Shown here piece by piece: positions 1-12,800 of a DNA stretch of 64,000 nucleotides (the first letter of the stretch is position 1; every line of letters starts with the position of its first letter). Made by a program: the position numbers and the translations under genes. Location: the NCBI GenBank assembly GCA_963969495.1, contig OZ018327.1, forward strand, positions 176,599,522 through 176,663,521, read 5' to 3'. The stretch comes from Ceratothoa steindachneri (lineage: Eukaryota; Arthropoda; Malacostraca; Isopoda; Cymothoidae). The notes under the pieces are model-generated. The model made no database searches. It saw only the letters and a list, made by a program, of their open reading frames with translations, and had not been told where the DNA came from.

Positions 1-60
1 TTACTACTCATAATTATTGCGTTTTGAATATTTAGATCTATTTCACAAACAAAAAGAGGT

Positions 61-682
61 TTATTCTGTCAAGATATTTCCATCGAGAGTTGTTATTTCA
101 TGAACATTTAATGATTCATCACTTTTATAGGTTACTCTAGCGGCAAAACTCATATTGTTAAAAGATTCAGAATGCCAATCCTGAGTTTCAGATATTCTCT
201 TTATATGTGAATGAAGTACTTTGTTAAATTTATTATATTTGTCAATATCGAAAATATTATGAAAAAATTCATTTTGAGTCTCAATAAAACTAATACATTT
301 TTTATCTTTAACCGGTTCCTCGTAAATACAAGTTGTATTTTCATTCTTAAGCGAAGCTATAATTTTTCTTAATATTTTCGCGCGTCTAGATCTATCTCTT
401 CCATTAATGTATAGTTGAAATGGAGCGTTTTTTTATACTCAGTTCTAATTTATCTTCCGGCGGGTTGTTAATCTGTGAAAAGGGTGATTCTTCTTTCTTT
501 GGCAAAAGGAATTTTGTACCTTTATCTAGTAAATTTTCTTGAATTTTATATTCATCTTCAAAATTAGTCTTTTTTCCGAAAGTAAACTTTTTGCCAGAAT
601 TGCTTTTAATCGGTTCCATAGAAAATTTTTTGATCCGATTTTCTAAAGTGATATCTCTTTTCGCCGACATATTAACTGTCAT
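61..682 (-). CDS. Unknown viral-type gene, one frameshift
   Basis: I do not recognise this gene. The first part reads from an ATG at 682 (a second ATG is at 670) and meets a stop at 404. A shift of one base in the T7 run at 428-434 opens a second frame that continues without a stop to a TAA at 61-63, giving about 206 codons in all. The first part is Lys/Phe-rich. The second contains an Arg/Lys-rich stretch (GRDRSRRAKILRK) followed by a mixed hydrophilic tail. A TATA/initiator pair lies just upstream. The homopolymer position makes either a sequencing error or a real indel possible. The continuous second frame is seen directly; that it belongs to the same gene is inference. Confidence 0.55.
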
Positions 683-699
683 CTATGGTCCAATGAACT

Positions 700-738
700 A
701 TAATGAATATATATGCTATACGCGCACTTCCTTTTATA
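700..738 (-). promoter_or_regulatory. TATA + initiator core promoter
   Basis: On the minus strand TATAAAAG begins at 738 and a TTCATT initiator-like element has its A at 704, 34 bases downstream. The pair lies shortly before the ATG at 682. Three other promoters in this window show nearly the same spacing. Confidence 0.5.
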
Positions 739-772
739 GAAATCCGTCACGCTCCCACACACCTCCCTTTTT

Positions 773-3460
773 TTATTTTTTATATTTTATTCTCAAACAT
801 TCATTAAATGGTTGAATGAACTTATGATTGAAATCTGCTATTTCTTTAAAAACCTTTTCTTTTTTCCCAACTCCTTTATTTTTTGAAAGATTTGTACTTG
901 TAAAATCAAACAATGAAGTATTTTCAATGAAATCTACGTAATTGTTTTTTATCTGACGAAGAATAACTAATAAATATAAGAGTAAGATACAGAATAAAAT
1001 CATTAAAAATAGTACAATAATTATATTTAAAGTAATATTTTTAAAATGGAAGATAGATGTAGAAAATATCATTATTAAATTAATAAACATGAAAATTTTA
1101 ACTCTATTCGCAGATTTTTTTAACAATTCATTTCTCTCTGTAATTTTTCGAGATAATACTCTTTCTTCGTAGTGTTTTAAAGTAATAAAGGGTATTCTCG
1201 CAGAATTATAACTAATTACTCTCGTATAAATTGACCCGACACTAAAGACATTATCGATTTCGGCTTTGAGTTCTCTAAAAAAACTTTCTTTTTCATGCGC
1301 TAAAAATGGGTCATTCGCTTCTTGGAACATTAAGGGCTGACCGAAACTATTTACTGTTCTTCCGCATAAATAATCATAATAATGTTTCATATATATATCG
1401 TTTTCTGTTTCTTCGAAGAATGAGTTTTGGTTAAATAATTCTTGGTTTAATTGTTTAAATGACGTTATAATATTTCCGGTTGAAGGATTGATAACGCTTT
1501 CAAAATTCTGAAAGTTTCTCATTTGGGCATCGATAATATAATCCATTATGTCTTTAACAGAAAAGGGGGCGGTTTCAGAATCGAATAAATTCATTTTCTC
1601 TTTGAAAAAATTTCTATAAGATTCTATATATATTTTAAGTTCATCTTTATTTCTCATTTCATTCAACCAGTTTTGTGAAATAGTTAAATCTAATATGAAT
1701 CCGAGAACACTTATCGCGGTTAAAACAAAAGCTATAATATTGAACGCCATAGTGGCCAATTTAGCTAATAATTTTAACATTTCTAACGCGGTTCTAATCG
1801 CGTCTTTTATTATTGCCGACGCCATTTTTTGTCCAATTTTGGAAATGATATTTTTCAGTATAATCTTTGTCCCAAATTTACTCCCGAATTGACTAGCAAA
1901 CTTTGTACTCATATTTTCGATGAAAGCGGGTGATAACTTTTTAACGTAACTTTGACATACTTTAGCTCCCTTATTTAAAAGTGTGTCGGATACTATATCA
2001 AAACCCAAAGATAAAACGAAACTTTCGTGCCAGTTTACTTCATCGTTATTTTTTATTTGCGTAAACATAGTAACTAAATCATTCCAAGCCATATTGACAA
2101 ACATACCTATTGGAGAAAGATTATTTTCAAGTTCAAATTTAAATGATTCATCTACAGTTTTTTCTTCTTCTCCTCTTAATCGAAAAATAGAATTATAAAC
2201 ATTATTTTGATCGTTTTCTGATTCATTTTTGTTCGTTTTTATTGTATTTATCGTATACGGCGGTTGATTTTTTAAAGGTTGTCTTAATTTTTGAGATTTT
2301 TCGCGTTTATTAATACTTATTACATCATCATTATTATCATTATTATTATTTTTGAATTTATTTAAGACGTATTGACGGAAATTAAAGAAGGTCGATAACC
2401 ACATTTTTAACGATTCGATATTATCTGTTTTATATTCCTGATTTTGATTGAGTTCTTCGAGAAACATTCTTTTTAAATTTGACGTTGAAATTTCAAATAA
2501 TTCCGCTTTCGTTATTAAATCCATAAAGATATAGGCCATCTCACCGCATAATGAATATAAAAACTCTGAATTTTGATGTAATCCTTCCGATACTATTTTC
2601 TCATATTTAGGTACGTTAATTGTCTCTTTTCGAGTGGATTTCGGTATTGTTGTTATTTTGGGCATACTTGCCCCTAAGGATTTTTTATCTTGTATAAACA
2701 AAAAATTAGTAATAACTCTTCCGAATAAAAAATTATCAATCTTATCCCCTATCGGCATATAACAATTCTTTTCGATGTTATCGAATCTTTTATAAAAATA
2801 TTCGCAATATTGCTTTGTTATATTAAAATGATTAAAGTTCTCATCCGAAATTTCAAAAGGTGGTAAATCGGGTGTATTATAACCTTCGACTCTACCTTTT
2901 TCGCTATATCTACTTGTGGGAATAGTCGCAAAAATTAACAGTGGCTGATTAATTGCTCTGCATATATTTTCATTTGATTTTTTTATAAACAAATTTCCTT
3001 TCGGTAAAGGATTTCCAGTATCTCTATCAATTTCCATGTCAATATTAAAACAGGAAGGTTGACAGGCTCTGTACTCTACATTTCCGCTTTTCACTAAAAC
3101 TTCTTGCGATGACCAGAAATCACAAGAAATATCAACATTTTCTTGATCATAACCGGCATCATCATTTTTATTTTTAATCGTTTGCGCCATAATCTTAATC
3201 GGATCATTTGGATGGCAGGAAACTGATTCGCAATCGAGCTTTGAAGCATCTACTTCAATTTTATAGAAACTTGTAACCTTTTGATCTCCTTCTAGGAATA
3301 TTTGATTTCTCCATCCGTCAGTACCGAGATTAATTATTTTTATTGGTGACATAAACTTTAATTGTGATGCTTTCGCTAATTTATATTTTTCTTGTTGTGT
3401 AGCGATAGTCGCATATTTATCAGCGTTATAAAAATCAACATCCGTGAATCCAATTTCCAT
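773..3460 (-). CDS. pif-0: Per os infectivity factor PIF-0 (P74-like)
   Basis: 895 aa, uninterrupted. PIF-0/P74 is the envelope protein of baculoviruses, nudiviruses and nimaviruses that takes part in the entry complex at primary infection of the gut. What I see: an N-terminal block with a Cys pair (CESVSCHP, about residue 75), a central FNITKQYCEYFYKRF segment followed by Cys and a long hydrophobic stretch, a hydrophobic segment around residues 575-610, and two adjacent membrane-spanning segments near residues 780-840. This order of a Cys-rich ectodomain, internal hydrophobic region and C-terminal membrane anchor fits the family; the length is greater than baculovirus P74 (about 650 aa). The start is the only ATG near the head of the frame, at 3460. 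It is the longest intact viral gene in the window, while its neighbours are broken. Assignment is by recognition of family pattern, not by alignment. Confidence 0.75.
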   Translation of the reverse strand: MEIGFTDVDFYNADKYATIATQQEKYKLAKASQLKFMSPIKIINLGTDGWRNQIFLEGDQKVTSFYKIEVDASKLDCESVSCHPNDPIKIMAQTIKNKNDDAGYDQENVDISCDFWSSQEVLVKSGNVEYRACQPSCFNIDMEIDRDTGNPLPKGNLFIKKSNENICRAINQPLLIFATIPTSRYSEKGRVEGYNTPDLPPFEISDENFNHFNITKQYCEYFYKRFDNIEKNCYMPIGDKIDNFLFGRVITNFLFIQDKKSLGASMPKITTIPKSTRKETINVPKYEKIVSEGLHQNSEFLYSLCGEMAYIFMDLITKAELFEISTSNLKRMFLEELNQNQEYKTDNIESLKMWLSTFFNFRQYVLNKFKNNNNDNNDDVISINKREKSQKLRQPLKNQPPYTINTIKTNKNESENDQNNVYNSIFRLRGEEEKTVDESFKFELENNLSPIGMFVNMAWNDLVTMFTQIKNNDEVNWHESFVLSLGFDIVSDTLLNKGAKVCQSYVKKLSPAFIENMSTKFASQFGSKFGTKIILKNIISKIGQKMASAIIKDAIRTALEMLKLLAKLATMAFNIIAFVLTAISVLGFILDLTISQNWLNEMRNKDELKIYIESYRNFFKEKMNLFDSETAPFSVKDIMDYIIDAQMRNFQNFESVINPSTGNIITSFKQLNQELFNQNSFFEETENDIYMKHYYDYLCGRTVNSFGQPLMFQEANDPFLAHEKESFFRELKAEIDNVFSVGSIYTRVISYNSARIPFITLKHYEERVLSRKITERNELLKKSANRVKIFMFINLIMIFSTSIFHFKNITLNIIIVLFLMILFCILLLYLLVILRQIKNNYVDFIENTSLFDFTSTNLSKNKGVGKKEKVFKEIADFNHKFIQPFNECLRIKYKK

Positions 3461-3752
3461 TTCTGATCATGGAATGAATAACCCCTTTCTTGAAATAACA
3501 ACAAAAAAAATAAATAAATTTATATATGTAGTTTTTCATTAATTAAGTAAAAGAAAATACAGGTTAAATTTTATTATCATTTTTGTTTTATATTTACATT
3601 TTATTATAGTTTAACAATATCTAACATAAACCAACGCAAAAATTCAGAAAAAAGAAATTTTTTTTAAAAACGGATCAAAATAAAGACTAAAGAATGGAAA
3701 AGGAAAGTGGAAATGAAGGGGAAAAATATAATAAAAAAAAAAATTGAGTGAA
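3461..3752. other. Divergent intergenic region
   Basis: AT-rich spacer between the divergent PIF-0 gene and the acidic-protein gene. It holds poly-A and poly-T runs and a TTTATATATG stretch near 3520, but I see no clear TATA/initiator pair and no gene. Confidence 0.5.
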
Positions 3753-6292
3753 ATGAATACGAATGACGACGAAGAAGAAGAAGAAGAAGACGAAACAGAA
3801 GAAGAGGAAGAAGACAATTCTCTTTCCGAAGATGATTATGAAGAGTCTGAGTATGGGGAAGAAGAAGAAGAAGAAGAAGAAGAATCAAAAACCGATTGCA
3901 AATCTAAAGATTCAAAAAATAATAATGAAAATTGGTTTGATTATAATCAAAAACAACAATATGATTATGATTCTAATAATTTGGTAATAACTTCGCAGAA
4001 AGAAAGAAAGACTTATAAACACTTGATGGGAGATGATATAAAAGATCAAACTTCACTGACCGTAGCAAAAAATATAAACTTTTTCAATCCCAATGATGTA
4101 ATTCATAATATAATTCAGTCTATACGTACAAACGCAGGAAACATTCTGGGAAAATTTATAGAAAAAAGGATAACTGATGATCCTTTATTTTTCACAAAAA
4201 TTAAAAAACATGATTTACACGAACATTTTATTCATATTATCAATGAAATAATCGAAAATAATCGTGAAGATATTTTAAGCATATTAACGATAGAGATGGA
4301 GGAGATTTTTTATAAAATTAGATTTGAAATTGAAAATGAAAGGTTAACAAGTGCTCAAATATTTATAAAATTTTTCGGTTTAAAAGACGAAAGATTTAAT
4401 AATAATTTTACTGATCAAGAAATAAATTCCATTCTTATAAAATTACGACCCGTTTTTTATCAATTTTTCATTTTTCCCTTGATAAAGATGTTACAAAAAG
4501 GGGGTGGATGTCAGAATGCGACAATGATCATAGCTTTATTCGAATGCCTCATTGACGGTATATTAAACTCCGATTTTAACCCTAAAAAAATGGAAATTTT
4601 ATATCAAGAAGAACTTTCTCTGTTTAAAAAGTTTTCAAAAGAAAAAAACTTTCTCTATGGACAAAAGCGAATCGAGAAAATTAAAAAAGAATTTAATTCC
4701 ATAAAAGTTGTCACGCAAAATAGGAGATTTAATAATTATCACTTGGGCTTTCGTCAATTACTAAAAGAATTTATTGATAAAAGTCAGAAAGGATTCAACG
4801 CCGGAGAAATGTCATTTCAATTAAAAATAGATTTAGATGAAAAAGATTTAAACTTTATAAATAAGTCATTGTATAGTATTATTTGCTTAGAGTATTACGG
4901 TTTCTTATCAGAAGGGTTATTTTTATCAATTTACAAGATTTGTATTCGAACATTTAACACGGGAAACACGTTTAATTATATACAAAAAAAAATATAACAC
5001 CCTTCCTTTCGTTGTACGAAATATTGCGCCTCCTTTTACAAATATAGTCAACGATGTTAACAAACCCAGTCAAAATGAAATCATTAATAGTATAATTAAT
5101 TCCAACGCGGAAATTTTCTCTCAATTTATTAAATCGTGCGGTGATAATGCGGAAAAATTGAAGAATTTGCTTATTCTCACTTATGACGCTGGAAAATCAA
5201 TTTATCTAAATGCTACTAATAATAATAATAATAATGATGATTTTTCTAAGTCTTCATTCAGAACGCTTCCAGAAGAAAAACATCGAGCATTTGAAAAAAT
5301 TATATTGGAAATTTTAAATCTTTTGAAAGAGGAGAAAACATTCCAGTTAAACTTTTCAGACTTATCATTTATTTATAAACTTTTATGTGAAAATCAATTA
5401 TTTAAAAAAAATCAGCAAATTAGTAGCGAAAAATAATGAAGGTGATAAGAAATATAATCAGATAGATAAAAATAATATTCTTTTATTCTCGTTAGATGAA
5501 CATAAATACGAGTTTGATGAAAATTTTATAAATACCAAAGACTCTAATAATCTCTTTTACGTAATAAATGAAAAGGAGTTCATAGAATCATTAGTTTTAG
5601 AATTCTCCAATTCGAGAAATAGTAGTAATTATATTTTAGACAAAAATATCAGTGTTAACGAAACCGATTTACATATTATTATTATTTGCGTTGAAAAATT
5701 AAGGGAAAAAGTAATTAAAACTTATAAAGACTTTACCGAGCACGCCCGATGTAAGAGCAAAATTGATTTCAATAGTAGGAAGTTTTTATCGGAATATACG
5801 CGGAACCCCAAAAAGACCGCCTCTAACAAACAATCGGCGATCATTCAAAGTTATTATAACACTCTATTACCAGAGGAGGATAAGAAAAATTCAAACTTTG
5901 TTTCATTATATTCAAATTTATTCACCGAAAAAATGGATACAATTTTAATGGTTTATTGTATAATCATATCTTTTTCGGAAATTTTATTTTTCCAAATTGA
6001 TCAAGAACACTATGAGTTTTACAATGAATTATGCGAAATTCTAGGTGAAAAGATAGCTATCATAACTTCTTCGCAATTAAAAACTATATGTCATAAGATT
6101 TCAGAGGAAGAAGACGAAACGAAATATCAATTACAGTGTCTGAATAATCGAAAGAATTATTCATTTTTTAATAACAAAGAGCGTAATTTTAAAAGAAAAT
6201 ATAATTTGGTTTCTTCCCCTCAGACTCAATTATCATCCGATAATAAAGATGAAAACGTTTTAAAAACAATAAAACTACAATCAATGAATTGA
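3753..6292 (+). CDS. Unknown acidic protein, two frameshifts
   Basis: Unrecognised protein read in three segments: 3753-4997, about 4993-5436 and about 5404-6292. The frame changes at an A9 run (4984-4992) and an A8 run (5404-5411). The coding frame continues without stops through the gap after 4997, so I treat this as one gene of about 845 codons. The likely start is the ATG at 3753; a TTG nine bases upstream is less plausible in a eukaryotic setting. Residues about 4-55 are an almost pure Glu/Asp tract with some Ser. The rest is Asn/Lys/Ile/Phe-rich with helical character and no motif I can name. No signal peptide or membrane segment is evident. The acidic head resembles those at 36443-37315 and 40103-40601 in composition only. 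Confidence 0.6.
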
Positions 6293-6472
6293 ACAATTAT
6301 TTATTGAACAATTGAGACTAAAAAAATAAATAAAAAATAATAAATATATTTTAGAAACGGTGGAATTGTATTATTCAATCGTATATTACTTAAAAATTCT
6401 TCCCCCTCCTCCTAAAATATCTAAAAAAATTTTTTTTTCTAACTAATAACCTTAAATTAAACAACAGAAAAT

Positions 6473-7591
6473 ATGCTGAAAAATATTACAGCAAATAAAA
6501 CACCGAATTGTAATAAATTTGAATTAAAATCGAATAAGTATTTATTCATGCCGTTTCAAGAGTTAAATGTCGCTTATTCAAATTATGTTAATTATTTCGC
6601 AATATATAAAACCGATCAATTTCAAAGTGAATTTGAAAAATTCATTCAACTTTACAAAATTAATTTTATGCCTCATTCTTCGTATTTACAATTCAACGAA
6701 AAAGGTCAATCAATAGATTCTTTTCTAAATTACACACTTAAATTCTTAGAAAACTTTAATCTTAAAATATTGAATTTCTTTTTGGTATTATTAACGAATG
6801 ACTCCTCAATCGGAGAATTTATCGATAATTATGAACCGCAACTACCAAAGGGTGTTGTAATTAATTTTTGTTTACTCCATATACCCAGTGAAAAAAGACA
6901 GCAACAAAGTGTCGATGAAGAAAATTTTGAACTAGAATACTTTAATCAGAAACGAAAATACCACGAAATCGATTATTCGACATTTTACGATTCACTAAAA
7001 TTTAGGAATAAATTTCACTCTGGAAGCAAGACGTATCCGTCCGTTATAATACTTAGAAATAATATTAAAAGCGGTTCATGGATCTTAAAAAGGTTTACGA
7101 AAATAATTCCTCATTTTTTTAGGCAATATATATTTAAAAATAAACAAAACGATAATCATTATTATCCAGGGGAATTTATACAATTGGGCAAAGATATTAA
7201 CGATAAGGAAAGATTTTTGCAACTTTTAAAAATATCTGGACCCATGCAAATAGAATTGGAAAAACAAGAATATAATGTTAACAAATCGCAAGATATAACA
7301 AAAATGGATGATAATTTGAAAACTGACTTTATAAAACAAAAAATTACACAATTATATATAGAATATGGTATCAAAGACGATGAAATAAATACAAGGATAA
7401 AAATAGGTAAAGTTGTAGAATTGTTAAATACAATTTCAGGTTTTTATCCATCGACAAGTAAAGAATATTTAGATTATAAAGATGATGTTGAAAATCTTTT
7501 CATATATAATAATGTTAAACGTTCAACGAATTTATTTTTCAATTATATTAAAAGGGCTACTAATTTAATTTATACTATTGATGATGAATGA
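6473..7591 (+). CDS. Unknown protein, 372 aa
   Basis: Intact frame from the ATG at 6473, preceded by an AT-rich leader. The protein is rich in Asn, Phe, Tyr and Lys, with no signal peptide, no membrane span and no motif that I recognise. The middle part (about residues 90-130) is hydrophobic but interrupted. Its 3' end overlaps by 22 bases the 3' end of the opposite-strand gene when that gene is followed through its internal stops to 7570. Composition matches the other viral genes here, which is the only reason to group it with them. Confidence 0.65.
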   Translation: MLKNITANKTPNCNKFELKSNKYLFMPFQELNVAYSNYVNYFAIYKTDQFQSEFEKFIQLYKINFMPHSSYLQFNEKGQSIDSFLNYTLKFLENFNLKILNFFLVLLTNDSSIGEFIDNYEPQLPKGVVINFCLLHIPSEKRQQQSVDEENFELEYFNQKRKYHEIDYSTFYDSLKFRNKFHSGSKTYPSVIILRNNIKSGSWILKRFTKIIPHFFRQYIFKNKQNDNHYYPGEFIQLGKDINDKERFLQLLKISGPMQIELEKQEYNVNKSQDITKMDDNLKTDFIKQKITQLYIEYGIKDDEINTRIKIGKVVELLNTISGFYPSTSKEYLDYKDDVENLFIYNNVKRSTNLFFNYIKRATNLIYTIDDE

Positions 7592-9792
7592 GCGTTACTG
7601 AATAAAGGATTAGCGAGTATACTTGGTGATTTTTCTTCTTCCTCATTCTCAGAATCTAAAAAATTATAATCGTCATCATCATCGTCGTCATCGTCATTTT
7701 CGTCTATATCTTCCTCGTTACTACTATCATTATTAATACTGATAATACTACTAGTTCTTATATTCTTTAGTTTGGTTTCCTCTTTTTCTTCGGGTATTTT
7801 GTTTAGTTTTTGTTTCTTATTTTGCGTATATCTAAAAATATTTGTTTCCTCGTCGTCATCGTGCTGTATTTTATTATTAAGATCCTCCTCCTCCTCCTCC
7901 TCTTCATTTTCAACTATTGCTAAGAGTTTTTTATACTAATTATCTTCTAATTCTTCTTTGTCTTCGACTTTATGAATATAATACTTATCTAATTCTTTTT
8001 GAATTTTTTCTTTATTCGAAAATTTCTTCTTATCAACCGATATGAAAGCGCAAATTACCGGTAAATGAGAATTATATAGAGTTACTTTTTTTTCATTTCG
8101 ATTAGTTCTTTGAGCATTAAATCCCTTTAATAAAAATACTCCGGCTAAAATTTCAAATCCGTTACACATGCGCATATTTCTAAAGGTTCCTTGATTGAGT
8201 CTTACTATCAAACCTTTATCGTTATTCGTAAAATATTTCTGCGCTCTTTTATTTTCACCTCTATTTTTTCCCAACTGAAATCCTAAGGATAAATAATCAT
8301 CGATTAAATCGGGCGCCGATGTTTTTAGTAATTTCGACTAGTAATCGCACATATCTTTAGTCTCATTATTTTCCATTTTTTTCAGCATATCCTTGCCCTT
8401 ATTAGAAATTTCGTATTCGTATATTTTTTGGCCTCCGAAACTAAACAAATGACATTTATTTACAATCTTATTGTTAACATCTCTATTGTTTGAATTGATA
8501 AAATTAAATCGGTCGCAGAAAAAGTTATGCGCCGAAGATTTAACGAAACAATTATCATCCACGGTATACATTTCCGTCATTTTAGAATTTTGTAACTTAA
8601 GAGGTATGTTTTCCGGGCGTCCATAATCATTTTTTCTAGTCCTTTTTATTTCGTGACATTTATGCGATCGATTTCTCTCGCACCCCAGGCAATTCTTCAT
8701 TTCGCAAGTAATTTTAACCTTGCAAGAAACTTTACCTTCGTATTTATACAAGATTGGCGAAATTTCACTGTTAAGTAAACAGGTCTTGTCTTTATTTCGC
8801 GTATCGCATAAATCTTGATTTTCGGTTAAATCTTTTTTTCCCGATAGATAAAGGTTACTGGCGACGCAATTAATAAAATAATTCAAAAACGTTACGAGAT
8901 GCATACTTTTACCTAATGTTAAGTAATTCCACGTAAAATTGAGGGTATGATATAATTTTCCATTTTTAGAAATCAATTCCCCGGCTCTCAAATTTAATTC
9001 TTTGCTTTCCTTTGAAAAACCCTCCCTTTTGCGGAAGGTTATTACATCATTGTTTTTCGAAAAATATTCGTTCAAAAAATCTAACAAAATGTCATATTTT
9101 CCTAATCTTCCTCCGTTGGGAATCAACGCAATTTGATTTATAAATTTTGAAAAACAATTATTTTCATTAAAACTTTCTTGCGTGCAATCATCATCGTTGT
9201 ATTTAGACCCTACATGATCAAAAGGGCGAAAACTATTTTTGAAACACCGACCAAAGATATTTTGATTTTCCTCTTCCTCGTTCTGAAATATGTCGCTTAT
9301 TTTAACCATAAAAAAGACTTGTTTTTTCTTATTAGCAAAGACACCTTCGATTATGCATATTTCTTCGTCCCTTTTCTCTAATTTATAACGATTTCTATAT
9401 AAAATAAGTGATATTGGTTTAATTTCATTAATTTTTTTATAAATATAATGCATCATGTCAACAAAGTTTGTTACATTAATTAGTATATCGATATAAAAGA
9501 TGAATTGAATTATATTATCGTCACGGCTTATTTTGATCCCATTTTGTAGCAAATATTCATCATCCATATATTGATTATCATGAAAACTTTTAAAAATTTT
9601 ATTACTCCTCTCTTTCGCTTCTTGACATTTAATTAGATCATAGTTAATATGTTCCGAATCATTTTCATCTGTCACTAAAGTTCCAATTTTCGCTTTGAAT
9701 TCATTATATAAATCCTTTTTTATTTCTGGATTTTTAACATTATTCTTTTTACAATATTCGTTCCAATATTCTTCAAATTTAAGTTTTGACAT
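7570..9792 (-). pseudogene. Unknown Cys-rich protein with two in-frame stops
   Basis: The main frame starts at the ATG at 9792 and reads 484 codons to a TAG at 8338-8340. The same frame then continues open to a second TAG at 7936-7938, and again open through an Asp/Glu-rich tail to a TAA at 7570-7572: about 740 codons with two nonsense codons and no shift. A Cys/His cluster near residues 360-385 of the first part (CEMKNCLGC then KCHEIK) could bind zinc. The tail has runs of Asp and Glu and a Lys-rich segment. Function is unknown. Continuity of frame across both stops is seen directly. That they are recent G:C to A:T changes in Gln or Trp codons is inference. Programmed readthrough is an alternative, but other genes here show similar stops in clearly conserved positions. 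Confidence 0.6.
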
Positions 9793-9852
9793 GTTTTTTG
9801 TTGTTTTTTTTTGGTAAATTCACTTAAATTATATGATTTAAAAAAAAAAAAA

Positions 9853-12800
9853 ATGAATCGCCGAAATGTATTAACAAAAATTTCCAAAATTATCAATCTC
9901 GATCCAACACATGCGTCTCCAACTAACTATCTTAACAAACTGAATATCAACTCGAAGTTACAGCACCCCTTTATAGGAAAACAGCACCAAGATGACGGCG
10001 GTGATACATTGTTAAATTCCGGATTTGATATCGAAAAATTATATTTTCGCAATTTGGGATTACAAAATGAAATTTTACAAATGATATTCGATTTAGATTT
10101 AATGAATTTTAATGTCGAATATAGTTATGAAAATATTTGCGATAATGAAACGTTTCTTACCAAACTCCAAAAGGCGATTAGAGATTGCCCTTTGTTTTTT
10201 TCATTTTCGCAGGCTTCTAAATTTTTACGAGACAACAAAATTAGTATACTACGTAAAGCTAAATCTACATTTTTGAGGAAATCCAATTTTAAAATTGTTG
10301 AAAGTTATGTAAAAATGATCGATAAAAAACAAATTGTGGCACGAAAAAAGAGTGACGAAAGAGTTAAGAATGATTTTTTGATAAAGATGATTTAAATCTA
10401 ACGGCGAAATCAATACACGAAAATAATAATAATTGCTACGATTCTGAAGTTTTTAACTGCGCGTTCCCTAAAGAAATATATCAGTTCGCGAAAGAGGTAT
10501 TTGAAACTAATTGTGATGTTCCGCTTCTATATCTTAATACTAATACTAAAAATTCTGCGAAAATTGAATTGTTGAACGAAAAGGATATATTATCATTTGA
10601 AACGACACGAAAAACTAAATTAAATCTACCTGTCAATTTCACTCACGCGGCATTTTATGCGGAACAAGAATTAAAACGGTGTACGAAGAAAGAAGAAACA
10701 ACTTTTAAGAAATTCTTAAGCGATAATAAAGAAAACATAACGAATTGTATTGATATTTCTGAATCCGCTAAATACGCAAAACAAAATATACCGCAATCGT
10801 TAAAAAAAATAGAAAAGAAAAAAAATAAAAGATCGAAAAAGGAAAGCGAAAATATCAACAATATTTTAAGCGATATTCAACTGAATAATATATTGGTGGA
10901 ACAAATAACAAACTTAATCGATTTACACGGCCAGAATTTGATAAAGAAAAGTTCGTTAATGGTGTATATCGATGTTTTTAGAAAATTATTTCTTTTCAAT
11001 GCGGTTCTTAATCTATGTAATAACTGTGACTTTATACCGATCCCCTGTTCTTATTTTATGATAAAGCTTTTTTTCTTCGCGAGGGGCGCCAATATTTCAA
11101 AAAATACTTTTATTAACCAACTTAGGTTAATTAACGTATATATATTTAATAACGTATTACCTGCATCAGAACCAAACTCTATATTTATGAATTCGTGGGC
11201 GCAAAAAGAATTTAAAAAGCACGTCCCTTTATTATTAAAATCTCACACGTTCGGTAATTCCAAAAAGATTTCCCTCAATTATTCCATATTTGTGAGTCTT
11301 TTAAAATTCTTATATATCACCGTTCAATCTGGCGTTGAAAAAAAAGAGAAAAATCCATTGACGGTAAAAGATAAATCGGAATTAGCAAAAAACTGCGTTC
11401 AAATAATTTCTTTATTTCTAGGTCTCACTTATTTTTGTCGTTGGAACGATTTTAAAAACATTACTTTGAAAGAGGTCATAAATCTCATTTTCGGTTACCC
11501 TTGCTACTTAGATAGCAAATGTAAATCGAAATATATAAAAATATACAATAAGGAGCAAGGTATTTCTCATTTTACGCAAAGATACCCGCATATTTTTGGA
11601 TTACCCTCTCTAATATTACATTTACTCGGGTTCGATATTTCGTCCCTCAATCCTCTAATAAAAACAATCGAAATTCCTAAAAGTGAAGTAGGTTGTTACA
11701 TCAGCGAGTCTATTATAAAAAATGAAGGAATAAAAACAAAAATTAATAGTAAAAATTTAAATTTAAAAATTTTATTCGGAATAGATATCGGCGTTCCTCC
11801 CGCTCCCTCCGTACCTTTGATGAATAATTTCTGCCTACAGAAAATTAAAAAAACTATCGAAGAATATTATCAAACACCCATTATTGAATGCATAACGAAT
11901 CAAATTCATTCCTTAGAAAAAAATAAAAAATATTCGTATACAAAATTATTATTACCAGAGTTAAATAATGATCGAATATTGATAAAAGAAGAAGACCCAT
12001 CCTCCTTATCATACAAACCTCCCGAATTCGTTCTATACGAAAATGAAATCAATAAGTCTGTTAAACTCTTTTGGGAACACTCATTATTCAACAATATATT
12101 TTTGATCGTCAACGAAAAACCCAACAAATCATTTCCAAATTTAATGTACAGAATCGTTAATTTGGGAGATCTGGCACTTTACGCCATTTGCGTTTTGTTA
12201 AAACATTGCGATTACCAAATTGATCGACCGATATTTCCAAAAGATCCTAGTTATTTTAAATCCATACTAAAACATATTATACTTGTTAGTTTCGTAAATT
12301 TCGGATTGCCCTTTTCTTCTCCTTCTCCAGCCGTACTAAAAAAAGAACAACAAAATAAGGAAACGCTCGTCAATGAAGATTTTAATAATTACGTTTTTTT
12401 ACAAAAACATTAGAAGATAGAATAAATATCTTGAAATGTCATCTTTTATCCAATGTTCATACGACCTTACATTTACTACGAGTTAGCGGATTTAGTATTA
12501 TCGTATCGTCTTTATTAAAAAGTTTACAAAATGAAGAGGAAAGTGTTAAAGAAAAACTCTTTAAAAACCTCTTCAAAAAATTAAGCGAAATATATTTGAA
12601 TCATAAAAGTTTGGTATCTGCTTTTAGCTATTATAACAAGAATTGCGATATTATTCAAAACAGCTTTCCCTCCTCAAAATATATGTCGATTTCTACCGAT
12701 ATTAACAACAAAATATTAACTCTGAATCGCAAGAAAGAAAATATTCGATCGATACTTAATCACCAAGGCCACGACCACCACCACACATTACCCGCTAATT

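Noticed and set aside
7936..8340. TAG stops as programmed readthrough or code change
   Set aside because: Other genes here are interrupted by TGA and TAA as well, and at conserved motif residues, so a special meaning for TAG is not needed.
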